From: Macrostomum hystrix
Taxonomy: Eukaryota > Platyhelminthes > Macrostomidae
Reading direction: 5' to 3'
Assembly (NCBI GenBank): GCA_950097015.1
Contig: CATNEN010000001.1
Location: 15,617,001 to 15,681,000 of the forward strand
Length of the DNA stretch: 64,000 nt
The position numbers were made by a program, and so were the translations under genes. The notes beneath the pieces are model-generated. The model saw only the letters and a list, made by a program, of their open reading frames with translations. It did no database searches and was not told the origin of the DNA. This document shows positions 43,542 through 55,200 of this stretch, piece by piece; the stretch's first letter is position 1, and every line of letters starts with the position of its first letter.

Positions 43542-46250
43542 TTGCCGACGGTACATAAGCCGGTAGACGACGCTTTTTGTTTACTACAGGTTGCAGCGGG
43601 ACATCTGCAGGCCGAGCCTGTTGAGAGTTGACCATTGGACAAAAGATGTCAGACTTTCGTTTCCGGGTTTTATTCGACAATGGCACCGTTGGCGCACCTT
43701 GCTGTGGCTGCGACTCTGACGCTGGTGACGAATGCTGCTCTGGCTGCGACTCTGACGCTGGTGGCGAATGCTGCTCTGGCTGCGACTCTGACGCTGGTGG
43801 CGAATGCTGCTCTCGCTGCGACTCTGACGCTGGTGGCGAATGCTGTGGTGGCTGCAGCTCTTCTTCAATATCATCTTCTTCCAAAGAAGTCACACCTGTT
43901 ACACGGTACATGTCTCTCTTGAACAGAATTTCGTTCCCATTGTGATGAGAATGGAGCGCCTGGATGAACTCAGAGAGACTGACTTGTTTACTCTCAAAGA
44001 CACTGTTCTTCATAAGGCCAATCCAGCGCTCCGTGTGCCCCTCCGTAAATCGTGAACTGCTGGGCATAATGCCGCAGATAAGAGGGAGATACGGAGTGAA
44101 TGTATTGGTTATGCGTTCAGCCAAAGCCGGACATACATAGGCGTTCAGACTATCAGTAGACTCGTCAAACGGCAGTGCACTCACTTCCAGTTGAACTTCT
44201 TGCCGGATTTGTTCAGCCCGCTGCCAGAATGGGGACCGGCGCATTATGGTTCCGTCTGCATTGACTTCTATTTGTGAAGATTCGTTCGTCTCTTGATCCA
44301 GAGTCTCGAACTCGGCACGGACGCTCTCCATGTTGCTCATTACTCTTAGAAATTTTTTCGGACAACATCCTAGATGCCGATCCATTCTTTCAACTACGGC
44401 TTCCGTAGGAGCCATGAGCACAAGGTAGATGGCTCTCAACAGCCTGTCAGCTGTTTGAATGCTGTCGATCGCTACCATGCACACCATAGACCGCAGCCAG
44501 AACTGTTTGACTGCCCTGTTACTGCAATTGGTTACTTCCTTCAAGCGAGTCATCTCCTTGACTAGATGACTTCGGCCAAGACCGATGACAGGAAGGGGAT
44601 CCCAATCGCTGTCCTTAGTCAAGTGATGAAAGCATTCTTTGATGTAGAGCGACAGCGATAGACCATGAAAGCAGCCGATGAGTCCGTGTAAAGTGGCAAA
44701 ATTGAAGTCTGTAACCACCTGCGAAACGCGAACTGTTGACAAAAATGTCGTACATTCTCTAAACCAAACGTCCAGGCAAAAGCGCAGGGTGATTCCTGTC
44801 TGAGATGTCGATAGAATCTCCAACAATGGCATCACTTTCCCACCAACGGTAGGGTTCTGAAGCACCAGAGCGTGATAGTAGATGGGCTTGGTGCAACTGC
44901 TGGGGCGCTGATGGATTGGAGCAGCAGTTGAATCCATTCCCATACGTATGGGCCAGCCCCTCAGCTGCATCTCCCGTAGACTCTGAAAGGGACGGGAATG
45001 GAATAGAATGATGGTCTCGGCCCGACCCTCACTCTGGATAACCTTTCTGATATACGCGGGTTGTAGGACCCTCTCAAGTCGGCGCAGTTCTATCAGGTCA
45101 TCCATGTCTGGAACTCCCAGCTCAGCTCTGCGCAGTCGCTCAGCTGCAATGCGTAGGGCCTCTGACGAAGGCACCTCACTGAGGGGTTCGTTGGCGGCAA
45201 TGGCCGCTGCGACCCTGTAAGAGTTCGAAACCAGCGTCGATCTCGCGAGCTTATATCGCCGTTCACCAGTCAGCCGCCGACTTCGAGCCGCAGGGTGGTT
45301 CTCCAATGGCGCAGTGACTGTCCGGAGTTCCCATGACGTCAAACTCGCATCTTTGGCTTCCACAATAAACGTTGCTGGACAGGTAGGCTCGCAGCAGTAG
45401 ACATGAGCGTAATGAATCCCCGTCTTTCTGCGAAACTTTCCTACTTTTTTCGCGAGACAGCACGGTTCAACCGAAAGAGCAAAAAGGCGAACCACGTCGC
45501 TGAACCAATCTGGCTTTAAAACACCGTCACGGAGAAGTCCTGCGGGCTCGCTGAAGCTCTGGTGGAAGATAGGCAGAATTGTCGAGGAGGAAGAACTGAA
45601 AAGAGATGGTTTTAAAGGAAGACATTGTCAGTGCCAATGTCATCTGCCAATGACATCTGACTAAATAAAGGGCACGGACAGTTCGCAACAGGCATGCAGA
45701 AATAGTACGCGAAACAAAAAGGCTATCTTACATGCAGCGCGTCTCATCAGTTGAAGAGTCTGCGTTACATTCAGCTGTTTCGATGGGAACGTCCTCAGAA
45801 ATGTCCTTGTAATTACGTAGCAGAAATGTATAGACGTACTTTTTGTTTACATCAGAAGGAGGAACGTGAAAAAATCTGCACAGACGCGGCAAGCGATCGT
45901 CATCTGACCGATGATGGCTAGGAAGTGGAGAACTAATATACTCCTCAGGGTCAATACCGCACAGCTTGAAGAAATCAAGCAGACTTGAACGAGTCAGTTG
46001 CCGTTCTAGAATAAGGAGAGACGAATAAAAAACGAATGTACTATACTCGTATAGTATATCAACTACGCCTTTCACGCCCCAGATTCTGAGCCGTTGTAAA
46101 CTTACTTAAAGAATCATCCGCCATGGTGGACCAAAACTGAAAGGTCCTGAAATTGAAATTGAAAGGAGGCGAAACTATAAATAACAATAAATAAACGAAA
46201 CTGAAGACAAGAACTGGCATATATGATAACACTTCGCTATGCTTCATCAT
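43542..46250 (-). CDS. Mutator-like DDE transposase (3 exons)
   Basis: Exon 1 ends ...MADDSL at a GTAAGT donor (46105); its start is the inverted-repeat ATG at 46250 or the internal ATG at 46124, both in frame. Exon 2 is 46005-45732 and exon 3 is 45595 to about 43542; all joins keep phase. Total is about 820 residues from the first ATG. An N-terminal zinc-binding-like part has CCLAKK, CCEPTCPATFIVEAKD and a His-rich turn as in FLYWCH/WRKY-type fingers of MULEs. The catalytic triad is plausibly D in GMDSTAAP (about residue 360), D in VVTDFNFATLHGL (about 435) and E in EGHTERWIGLMKNSVF (about 661). A 13-residue repeat with HSPPASESQ occurs four times near the C-terminus, followed by basic clusters KTRKRKSD and NKKRRLP (nuclear localisation). 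No stop or frameshift interrupts the exons. MULE class rests on the 9-bp duplication plus these motifs. Confidence 0.75.
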
Positions 46251-48352
46251 ATTCGATAATCAATATACTTCGATCGAAGTTGGATCGAGGTTGTATCGAG
46301 GTTGGATCGAGTTGTTAGAAGTTGGATTAAAGTTGGATCGAGGTTGGATTGAGGTTGGATCGAGTTGTTACAAGCTGGATCAAAGTTCGATCGAGGTTGC
46401 ATTGAGGTTGGATCGAGTTGTTACAAGCTGGATCAAAGTTGGATCAATGTTGGATTGAGGTTGGATCGAGTTGTTAGAAGTTGGATTAAAGTTGGATCGA
46501 GGTTGGATTGAGGTTGGATCGAGTTGTTACAAGCTGGATCAAAGTTGGATCAATGTTGGATTGAGGTTGGATCTAGTTGTTAGAAGTTGGATCAAAGTTG
46601 GATCGAGGTTGCATTGAGGTTGGATCGAGTTGTTAGAAGTTGGATTAAAGTTGGATCGAGGTTGGATTGAGGTTGGATCGAGTTGTTACAAGCTGGATCA
46701 AAGTTCGATCGAGGTTGCATTGAGGTTGGATCGAGTTGTTAGAAGTTGGATTGAGGTTGGATCGAGTTGTTAGAAGTTGGATTAAAGTTGGATCGAGGTT
46801 GCATTGAGGTTGGATCGAGTTGTTAGAAGTTGGATCGAAGTTGGATTGAGGTTGGATCGAGTTGTTACAAGCTGGATCGAAGTATCAAATCCAAAATATC
46901 ATTTGCAGTGCAACATTTTGATTCCTGCTAAATATATTTAGTAAGATTGCTACCAGTATACTTTTCTTCAAAGTTTACCCCCAAAAACCAATGTGACAAA
47001 AGAACACCTTGGTTAATTATAGACAAAATAAATCCTTTTACATTAATAGACTAGACTTTCAAGATTTACCTTTATGCCTATCATTATTAACATGGTGATG
47101 GATCTTTGTATATTCACAATTATGCATCCATTTATTAGCCTACTTTTCTTTAGCAAACAACTTTTGCTTTCTTTTGGGTAAGCAAACAACTTAGCAGAGG
47201 TTTTTTATAGTATAGTATCCTTTCTATAGGAAAAGGCCTATTATAAAATCAGCTTAGAGAAGGCCATAGAAAAAAGCTATATTTAGAAGGACCATTAACT
47301 TCGTGGAGCATGCATTATATTATAAATACTACATACATTGTAAAAATGCATCTTCACCCTCAACTAGGCAACTAAGGCATTGCAAGGCTTATAGCTAGTA
47401 TAGGATCTGTAATATTTCGACAAATTAGAACACCACCTTTACTAAATTATAGAGTACATATATATATATATATATACAAAATATACAAATATAAATATAA
47501 GTATATATACAAAAATATATACAAGCCCATAGGAGGAAGGCAATGTTCGAGATTCCTCCAAAAATATATATAAGCCCATAGGAGGAAGGCAATATTCGAG
47601 ATTCCTATTATTTTATTTGCTTTGCGCAGTTTAAAGTAGCTCGGGTGGTCAACGTCTTGAATTTTGAATTTATTCTTTTCTATCGAAGTAAACAAACACC
47701 AGTATAAAAAGGCTTTATGCTGCTAACCAAATGGTAAGGTATTTTATTATTCGCACTATTTATTTTATGTGCATTAGTCTTGCTCGCTATAATCGTACAA
47801 GAGCTTGATCATGCAACGAAAATATTTGTGCTATTATGCTCCGATTGTCTGCTCACAACAAAATTGCCAAAAAGGTGTGAAATGTTGTGGGTAAATGTAT
47901 TCTGAAGTATGGCACACATGGATACCTTCGTTTAGGTCAATATTTTCGAGTTGGCACAACTGTGCCACACTGAGTAAATTGCAGCAACCGATTTTTGTTT
48001 AAAAAATCTATATTTTTACCTTTCACACTGAACAAAAAAGCCTGAAAGCCAAACAGCTGCCACTTTTTTTACCTATTTGTTGTATTTTGGTCCCAAGTTC
48101 AAGAATTTATAATTGGCACACATCTCCTTTTCACTGTCACGTTACAAAATAACATCTACCGTTCCAGCAACCGTATTTTACATTCCCGGGTTTTTTAATC
48201 ACCCCCAGCGTCGAAGCCCAGCCTACAAGGTCACCGAAAAGCAATGGCACACGCTTAACTAAGGTCGCTTTACAGAAATTGTTAAGTTGTAGATGTGGCA
48301 CAGGCAATATTAAAAATTCGGTAGCTGGCGTGGTTGTTGCGGACCGGGAAGT
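46190..48352 (-). repeat. Right terminal inverted repeat of the MULE
   Basis: Reverse complement of 37837-40322 with a shorter satellite block (46260-46880). Its inner end carries the ATG used by the transposase unit. Confidence 0.9.
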
Positions 48353-48974
48353 CCTTCGGGGAGCAGAAATAATTAATATTCGTCGAATATATACCCTTTA
48401 GCAGGAGTACTTTAAGTGTCTTTCTTAAGCTTAAGCTTAAAATAGGAATTTTTGGAGATCGTTAATAACGCATTTTAGGTAAAACAAAACTATCAACTTT
48501 TTACAGTTTTTTAGTTTGGAGCCCTGTATATGTCAACGTGTTTGATAAAAATTATTTTTTTTATTTAGTTTATAAAACTGTTGAGATCACTTTTTTAGTT
48601 GTTACTGAAAATAAATTAAATAATATTCCAAGAAATTGCGACTTTCCGAGAAATGACTTGCTTTATTCCGATTTTCTTGTTGCTTGTATTGCTCATGTGT
48701 ACTACAGTTTTATACACATCCCGAGAAATTTTTTACTTTCTTCATTTGTAAGTGAATTTCTTAGCCCTGCTCATCGTACTAACTGCGACTGCAATGTTCC
48801 GAACAATAAGTAGCTCAGCATTGCAACTATTGCCCTTGAATGAGGCCCCTCTTATTATAATAAATGACTTAAAGAGTCAGTTCAATGCAGCTATCTCATT
48901 GTGAATGGACTTTGCAAAAGCAACTGGAGCTACATCCTTCGACCTTTGGTTTGACACTTTTAATAAAGCTAACA

Positions 48975-49770
48975 TCTATATATATAAAAGTGAAAACTGT
49001 GTGTGTGTGTGTGCAACCTTTTGTCTTTATAGACGCCGAAACCGCTCAACCAAATCGCACCAAACTTTGCACATACCTAAAACCACCTACGCTGAGTGCA
49101 ATAGGCTACTCAAATTCCCTAAAAATCATTTCCTTCCTGCTCAAAAGTGCAAAAAACTGCTCAAAAATCGTCAAAAAATCACTCAATTCGACACATCGTC
49201 GCCCCACTTTGTCAGATTTTCTCCAAATTTGATCCACTTACACTTTACATGTTTTCCAACAATGCTGTCAATTTTGAACATCTCTACTCAATCCAGAGCA
49301 AAGCTGCATCATCTCAAAGTGAGTCACTTTTTGTTTTCCGAGGACAGCCACCCCAACTCCCCTCCGCCACTCTGCGGGCCAAATTTTATTACAGCCACCC
49401 CCTCCCTTCCCCGGGCGCAGAAGCCCCAGACTGTACATTGTATTTCAAGCCGTGAATGTACACAGCCCAAACCCCTAGACTGTCTACTGGCCCCCAAGCA
49501 GCACTGAGACTGAGTGCGGTGAGTGCGGTGGCGTCCCAGTGCGCAGGGCTCTCCGGTCGATATTTCTCTCCAGCCACAGTCTATGGCCGCGGGCTAGCCG
49601 GCCCCAGCTCATGCGTTTATTATGCGCCTAGCCAGGGTGCCCTCGTGGTGAGGTGAGCTGGGCTAGCCGATCGCAGCTCATGGGCCCAGGGTGCGCTCCT
49701 GGTGTGGGCCTCGGATATGGGATAGGAAGGTGACGGGGGGGGGGGAAGGAGGAGGGGGAGAGGTTGCCCA
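48975..49770 (+). mobile_element. Helitron-like element, 5' terminus
   Basis: TCTATATATATAAAAGTG followed by a TG microsatellite starts immediately after an A. The related copy at 23430-23431 has A|T with nothing inserted, as expected for Helitron insertion between A and T. The next part (gacgccgaaaccgctcaacc and caaatcgcaccaaactttg) is of the type found just inside many invertebrate Helitrons. The 3' end was not located; 49770 is only where the next SINE begins. No coding for Rep/helicase. Confidence 0.6.
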
Positions 49771-49773
49771 TGA

Positions 49774-49955
49774 GGGCGGATAGCTCAGTCAGTAAGGTGT
49801 CGGACTCTGGATCAGATGGTCCTGGGTTCGACTCCCGACCTAGTCTAGAACTATTCGTGCAGCCCTTGGCAAGCTGCTTTGCCCTGATGTGCACACAGTC
49901 TACTCAGCTGCAGATGAGTACCGACATTTCGTCGGGTAATAATAATTCCGGCTGG
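49774..49955 (+). mobile_element. tRNA-derived SINE, family B
   Basis: The head GGCGGATAGCTCAGTCAGTA (A box) and GGTTCGACTCC (perfect B box, 49824-49834) fold like a tRNA with a CTCTGGA anticodon loop (CTG, Gln-like). The body has cccttggcaagctgctttgc and gatgagtaccgacatttcgt, ending in a TAATAATAAT tail. The acceptor stem does not close, so it is a SINE and not a tRNA gene. Confidence 0.75.
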
Positions 49956-50049
49956 CGTGGAATAAAGCAGTTCTGTGCGGCAATTCTGTGGGGTTCGGAT
50001 GCTGCCGATATGTTTGGAAAAATAAATTCTTTAAGAGTTTTCTTAATTT

Positions 50050-50665
50050 AAGAGTTTTTCAAAACATATAGGCTATCCTACTGTATGTGATTCCTTTGGT
50101 GCTTCGAGTGTACTGTATAGTGCTGATATTTATGTAAATCAGCGTAAAACCGCTTTTTTTCTTACTCAGCCGGATTAAGAAATGAGTAGGCTTATGTGAT
50201 GTTCTTGTTGTTCTGCAAAACATATAATCATTAATTTAAATAAAAAATGAGTCGAACCAACGACCTGCAGTTGTCAGGCTGACGTGCTACCAGTTTCACC
50301 ACTTGACATTGCCCATATACAACGAAGAATTACTATTTATTAGTATATTCTTTCGTTCGAATACGTTTTCAGAGTTTTTCAAAACATATAGGCTATCCTA
50401 CTGTATGTGATTCCTTTGGTGCTTCGAGTGTACTGTATAGTGCTGATATTTATGTAAATCAGCGTAAAACCGCTTTTTTTCTTACTCAGCCGGATTAAGA
50501 AATGAGTAGGCTTATATGATGTTCTTGTTGTTCTGCAAAACATATAATCATTAATTTAAATAAAAAATGAGTCGAACCAACGACCCGCAGTTGTCAGGCT
50601 GACGTGCTACCAGTTTCACCACATGACATTGCCCATATACAACGAAGAATTACTATTTATTAGTA
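50050..50665. repeat. Direct duplication of about 295 bp containing a tRNA-like segment
   Basis: Copies 50050-50345 and 50370-50665 differ at only a few positions. Each includes, on the minus strand, GTGGTGAAACTGGTAGCACG (A-box-like) and GGTTCGACTC (B-box-like) with CTGACA between (Val-GAC-like). The anticodon stem does not pair well, so this is a tRNA-like relic. Confidence 0.75.
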
Positions 50666-50669
50666 ATTT

Positions 50670-52380
50670 GGCTTACTAATTAGTAATTTATTACTTTTTT
50701 GGCTGCAGGCTGCAGCTTGTGCTTACTTATTTTAAGCAATGGCCATCGTTGCGATCAAATTCGCAACGCAATATTAGCAACGCAAGCCAATATATCGCGA
50801 GCTAGCGAATCGCTCCATTATCTAACGACGGGTCCAGCAGGTCCCCAAATTTTATCTGCAAAGCTTCAAAAACCAAAAGGGTGAACGTCAATATTACAAA
50901 TACTCAGCAAAAGTCAAAATTATTAGCACCCGTAACGAAAGTCATCGATTTATCGTTGCACCAAACATTCTACTTATTTTTGTCATTGCATGTAATCCAT
51001 AAAGTTTTAAATAAAGACCAGCAAGGCAAAAGTCATTATTTTTAAAGCATAAAAGTAACTTAAAAGAAAGGTTGAAGCGAAAATAGTTCGCTAGAAGATT
51101 TTTTTTAAACACATACTACATAAAAACGGCAAAACAGCGTTTAAATTTTGTAGGGTACGAAGTGCAATGCCTCACACCAGTATCTAAATGTTTTACTTTG
51201 TTTAGAGTTACATAAAGTTTCCGGAACATTTAACCTTTTCGACAGAAATCAACATGATAAATAATCGACCAATTTATAAATCTAATTGATGCAAAGTCAT
51301 TGCATTCTGTCGCAAAAGCAGTATAATCGCACGAGTTCAACCTACTGAAACATCGATTTAGTTAATTCATCTACAAATATTATATATTTTTAATAAAAGT
51401 GTCTGAGCTTTCGTGTTTTGCTACAAAGTAGGGAAACCGTAAGACTTTCTGGTATATTAGGTCTTAATTTAATAATTCTCGAAAAACCAAGGTATTCCAA
51501 ATAATTAGCTACGAAACACATTATTTTCCTTTCTTGAAGATCGGCTCGATATTACCCGCAACTTACGTATGTAAACCGTAACGTACTCGTAGCGTTCAAG
51601 TTTAAAAAAACAAAATCGTAATAAAGGTATAGGCTACTTAATACTGCTTTGAAAAAACAAATAATTATGTTCTTAAACATATACATAAAGAAGGCTCTGC
51701 AGATTTTTTGGCGCGGTTTAAATAATTTCAGATGCATGTTCGTCGGAGTTGTCCGCCATGTTTTTAGCTTTTTCAAATTTTAATTTTGAACTGAATTTTA
51801 ATTAATTTTGTAATTTAATTTTCTCTTTGAGTTCAACTGAAAGTGAAAGGCAGGTAAATCGGGACAAAAAAGTACAAGATTGTACCAATTGCAATCATTC
51901 CACATCACTGTTACTTTTTCTAGATTATTGCCACTTTGGTAGCTAATTTCGTTCTTCGTAAATCGTAATTAAGGTTAAAAAGAAAAATATTTGTATTGTT
52001 TACTTCACTCTTCACTTAGTTTTGGACAAATCAGAGTCATTTGCACAAGGTAATTAAAAACTCGATAAATGTCTAAACAATGTCAGTTGGAAAATAACAT
52101 ATGTCGCTATATGGCAAAATTACATGGTTAATATGATGTAATATAACACTCTAGATAGCTAGTATTGAATAGGAAATATTATCTGACTATCTTTGGCAGG
52201 TTAGAAACTAGTTAACTCGGCAGTAAACCAGTACCATAGCTAGTGCCTATAAGCATTTACTCATATTTAGTTTACATTGAAGATAGGTTAATCCAAAATT
52301 TTGTTAGAGGTTGTGCAAAGAGGCTGTCTACAATATTAAATACTGTAGAGCAATGATTATAAATTACTTTCTCATTTCCA
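50670..52380. other. No gene seen; 5' region of the KDZ element
   Basis: AT-rich, no motif-bearing frame. The promoter and a non-coding first exon of the KDZ gene probably lie here, since a splice acceptor (CATTTCCAG) ends at 52381. Confidence 0.45.
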
Positions 52381-52384
52381 GACA

Positions 52385-54832
52385 ATGTATCGCGGCATCG
52401 AACTGAAGCGTGTTGTCAAAGCTACACTGCAAACTGGCTGTCGTGGGCGACCCAGAAAGATTAAGACAATCATTAGCGGCCGAAATCGAGGCTCAACATC
52501 TCGGCGTCCTGTGTCTGAAGCTACTCCTGTTCCAGTGGAAGCTAGCACCGAGAATGATGTCGGTATGCCTGAGTCTTTTGCTCCTACAGTAGAAGATGTT
52601 GAATGGGTAGATTTTGACAGCTTTGCTGAGAAATACAGAGGTAGTTACGAGAAGCATTTTCTCTTAAATCTGTGTTCCTCTTGCTATGAGCACGAAGGTG
52701 TATATCGATGTGTTACTTGTCGACTTAGCTTATGTGCCAGCTGTAAGAATGAGACGCATAAAAAGTTTTCAGCCCACAAGTTTCTCATATGGAATAAGGA
52801 GAGTCTAATGTTTCAGGAACTGGATGCTACTCACGATGCTTTTGAAATGTTTTGCTGCGCTTCTAGTAAATTGAATCTGAATGTCTGTGCGGCTACAAAA
52901 GTTGACCTTATAGATCTGGCTGGAAGCGTAAAGGTCATTTTTATTACCTGCGACTCCTGTGATCTTATTGGTGCACTCCTTTCTCAAGGGTTCTTCCCTT
53001 GTTGCGAAGGGTCAAAGCCTGATTCAGATGGGTATGCATTCTTTTCTTTTACCTTTTTGTCCCTGCTAGACAGTTTGTGTATGACTGGGCAGTTGCCTGT
53101 TCACAGAGCGGTCAGTACACTGCTCATTGGGCCAACTCTGGGACAAGGTACATATAATTTGGCTCTTGTAAAAAGCACTTATCAACGCATTCAACGACAT
53201 GATGTTTTGCTGCGGTTTCGCCACCTGCAAATGGCCTCAGCAAAATGGCCAAATAATTGTCTTCTCTGTCCAGATAATCACGCTGTGCGCAAAACTGTTG
53301 TCTGTGCAGATGCTCTATTTGGTTGGCAGCGCTTTAAAGCCAGGGGGCGTACACAACTGGAAATACCATCAGATGGTCGTCCATTACCTACGCCGCTTGT
53401 CTATGTAGATATTAAAGCGGATGTGCCAAAAAATCGAGCAGAGGAACAGAATTGTCCTAATTGGAAGGCCGGTGCTCATGAACCATTAAGCCGTGAGCAG
53501 AGACATGATGTCACGGGTTTCTTTGGATTATTCTGTCGTCACAATCGCCTTTTGTGTGGCTCAAATATCACAACTGGTGGAGAAAAGTTTTGCTACCTGG
53601 AACAGTGCCTTGAACACTTTCTGCGAAACGTCAAAGTGTCTAAGGAATTACTTGTCGTATATGACGTGGGTAAGTTTATTATTAATTTATAAAATGCATA
53701 CAATCTATGAAATACTGTTGCTTGTGTACAGTTATATGACAACATGACTTACTCTTTATCCCAATTCACAGGCTGTCGCGTATCCAGCCGGGTTACGTCC
53801 GCTATTGCGAAGTCTGGTGCCAACATTCAAGCGAGTAGCTGTGCAATAAACGCTTTTCATGCTCTTGGTCACCTGCCCAGTTGTCAAAAAAAGTTTTCTG
53901 TTCGCGTTACTCCAGGCGCAGGTCTATGCGATGGAGAGAATACTGAGCGAGCCTGGTCTCAACTCAGGCCGTTCGGTAAGTTTTTAAAGTACATGCGAAA
54001 AGACCGACGAGCACAATACATGGCGCATATTCTATACTTCTTTAATGCACAACAGCTTCTTAGCGCTTCTGGGTGGTTTACACAACGTATTAAGCTTATG
54101 GTAGGTGCGGGAAAAAGCATTCTAAGTGAACTAAAAGAGCTACAAAGCCAGTCTGCGATTTTGCAGCACTCGGGGGTCCTAAATGACAGTCTGGTCATCT
54201 CTGAGGATGAAATTTTGGATTTAGGCTCCCAATGGTATGAAGATTCCCTCCGAGTAGCTGTACACAACTCGGAAGATGATATCCTATGTGAGCTACGCGC
54301 TCTTGCAGTGCACAGAGATCATTGGAGTAAACATGTTGGTAAGTCAGTTGGCCAAAGTCAAACCAGAATGTGCTTGCGAAAGGTTAAAAGTTATGCATAT
54401 GACATGAAAAAACTCTACGCTCGTCTTCCAATTGAAGACAGAGCTTCTTTCGATGAATATAAAAAACCGCGTAGTGCGAAATATGAACATTTGTCTGGAA
54501 CCGACCTTTCCATCCGATTTCGTCAGCGGGCTATAGACGTCAGTAACAAATATAAACGCCTAAAAGAAGAAGCGCATATTATTTCAGATGAGTGGGTTGA
54601 CCTTCAGGTTAATTTGCAGAGCCTCTGTGATGACTTAGCGAATCAGCCGGGCTTAGCCGCTCAATTTCGGGAATTGTTTAGAAGACTGCTTGAAGATGTT
54701 GCAAGTAAAAGCGTGACTGATGCTGTAAAATATCTTCTTGCGAATAAGTTCTCCCTCAGCACACTGAGTCAGAGCGCTAATGAAGCGGTTGCTTCAGAAG
54801 ATTCGGAGTCTTCTGATAGCGACTCCGATTAA
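52385..54832 (+). CDS. KDZ (Kyakuja-Dileera-Zisupton) transposase, intact, 2 coding exons
   Basis: ATG at 52385, 3 bp after an AG acceptor (so a 5' non-coding exon is likely). Exon 1 is 52385-53669; a 102-bp GT-AG intron follows; exon 2 is 53772-54832; total 781 residues. A basic N-terminus has GRPRKIK (AT-hook-like), then a Cys/His cluster at about residues 96-138 (LCSSCYEHEGVYRCVTC, LCASCKNETH) as in the CxC module of KDZ proteins. The RNase H-fold core shows VCADALFGWQRFKARG (D309), TGFFGLFCRHNRLLCG, YDVGC rebuilt exactly across the intron (D427), NAFHALGHLPSCQKKF, and GAGLCDGENTERAWSQL (E484). These are the DDE and signature motifs of this cut-and-paste family. A C-terminal helical region ends in an acidic Ser/Asp tail. 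No stop or frameshift. Subterminal repeats follow at 54.93-55.2 kb; terminal inverted repeats were not identified. Confidence 0.9.
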
Positions 54833-54929
54833 GTATCCAACCAGTGTACTGATGATTCCACCGTTACTTGTGTTTTTAATTGAAGTCAAGCGCTGCCTTG
54901 TAATGTCACTCTGCACCTACTTTTGTGTG

Positions 54930-55200
54930 GGTGCTGTGAAGCGTTAAGTTTAAGATCGCTAAAATTAATACCAGTAAGCCCAAAATTTGGACACATTTCT
55001 TTCAACTAGCAAATTTTTTGCAGGTCACTTTGCACATGCAATACAATGTGCTGTGAAGCGTTAAGTTTAAGAGCGCTAAAATGAATACCAGTAAGCCCAA
55101 AGTTTGGACACATAGTTCTTTCAACTAGCAAAATTATACAGGTCACTTTGCACATGCAATTCAATGTGCTGTGAAGCGCTACATTTTAAAGCGCTATGAG
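54930..55200. repeat. Tandem repeat downstream of the KDZ gene, about 110-bp unit, 2.5 copies
   Basis: The phrase gtgctgtgaagcgttaagtt recurs at about 54930, 55050 and (as gtgctgtgaagcgctacatt) 55168, with aataccagtaagcccaaa, ggacacat and ggtcactttgcacatgcaat between. Probably element-specific subterminal repeats. Confidence 0.85.

Larger units (their letters stand above)
37837..48352. mobile_element. 10.5-kb Mutator-like (MULE) DNA transposon with long inverted repeats
   Basis: Termini are ACTTCCCGGTCCGC...GCGGACCGGGAAGT. A 9-bp direct repeat CCTTCGGGG flanks it (37828-37836 and 48353-48361), and the uninterrupted sequence at 22789-22830 has one copy of that 9-mer, proving the boundaries. 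Nine-bp duplications are the rule for Mutator-like elements. Inverted arms are about 2.5 kb (left) and 2.2 kb (right), nearly identical apart from satellite copy number. Inside are a plus-strand coiled-coil gene (40.26-41.3 kb) and a minus-strand transposase/USP-like unit (46.25-42.24 kb), transcribed toward each other from the arms. Open frames and in-phase introns suggest recent activity. Confidence 0.85.
37811..48974 (-). mobile_element. Helitron remnant (3' hairpin end plus body) split by the Mutator-like element
   Basis: Flanking pieces 37811-37836 and 48353-48974 together match 22791-23430. The left piece carries the tail (here TCAG in place of CTAG) and half of the terminal hairpin; the right piece carries the other half and the 620-bp body. 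The uninterrupted copy at 22789 therefore serves as the empty site for the 10.5-kb insertion. Confidence 0.8.

Noticed and set aside
43628-43945. Plus-strand Cys/Gly/Asp repeat proteins opposite the transposase
   Set aside because: Antisense of the 39-bp in-frame repeat in the transposase C-terminus.
49774-49850. Functional tRNA-Gln gene
   Set aside because: A and B boxes are good but the acceptor stem does not close and a SINE body with an A/T tail follows.
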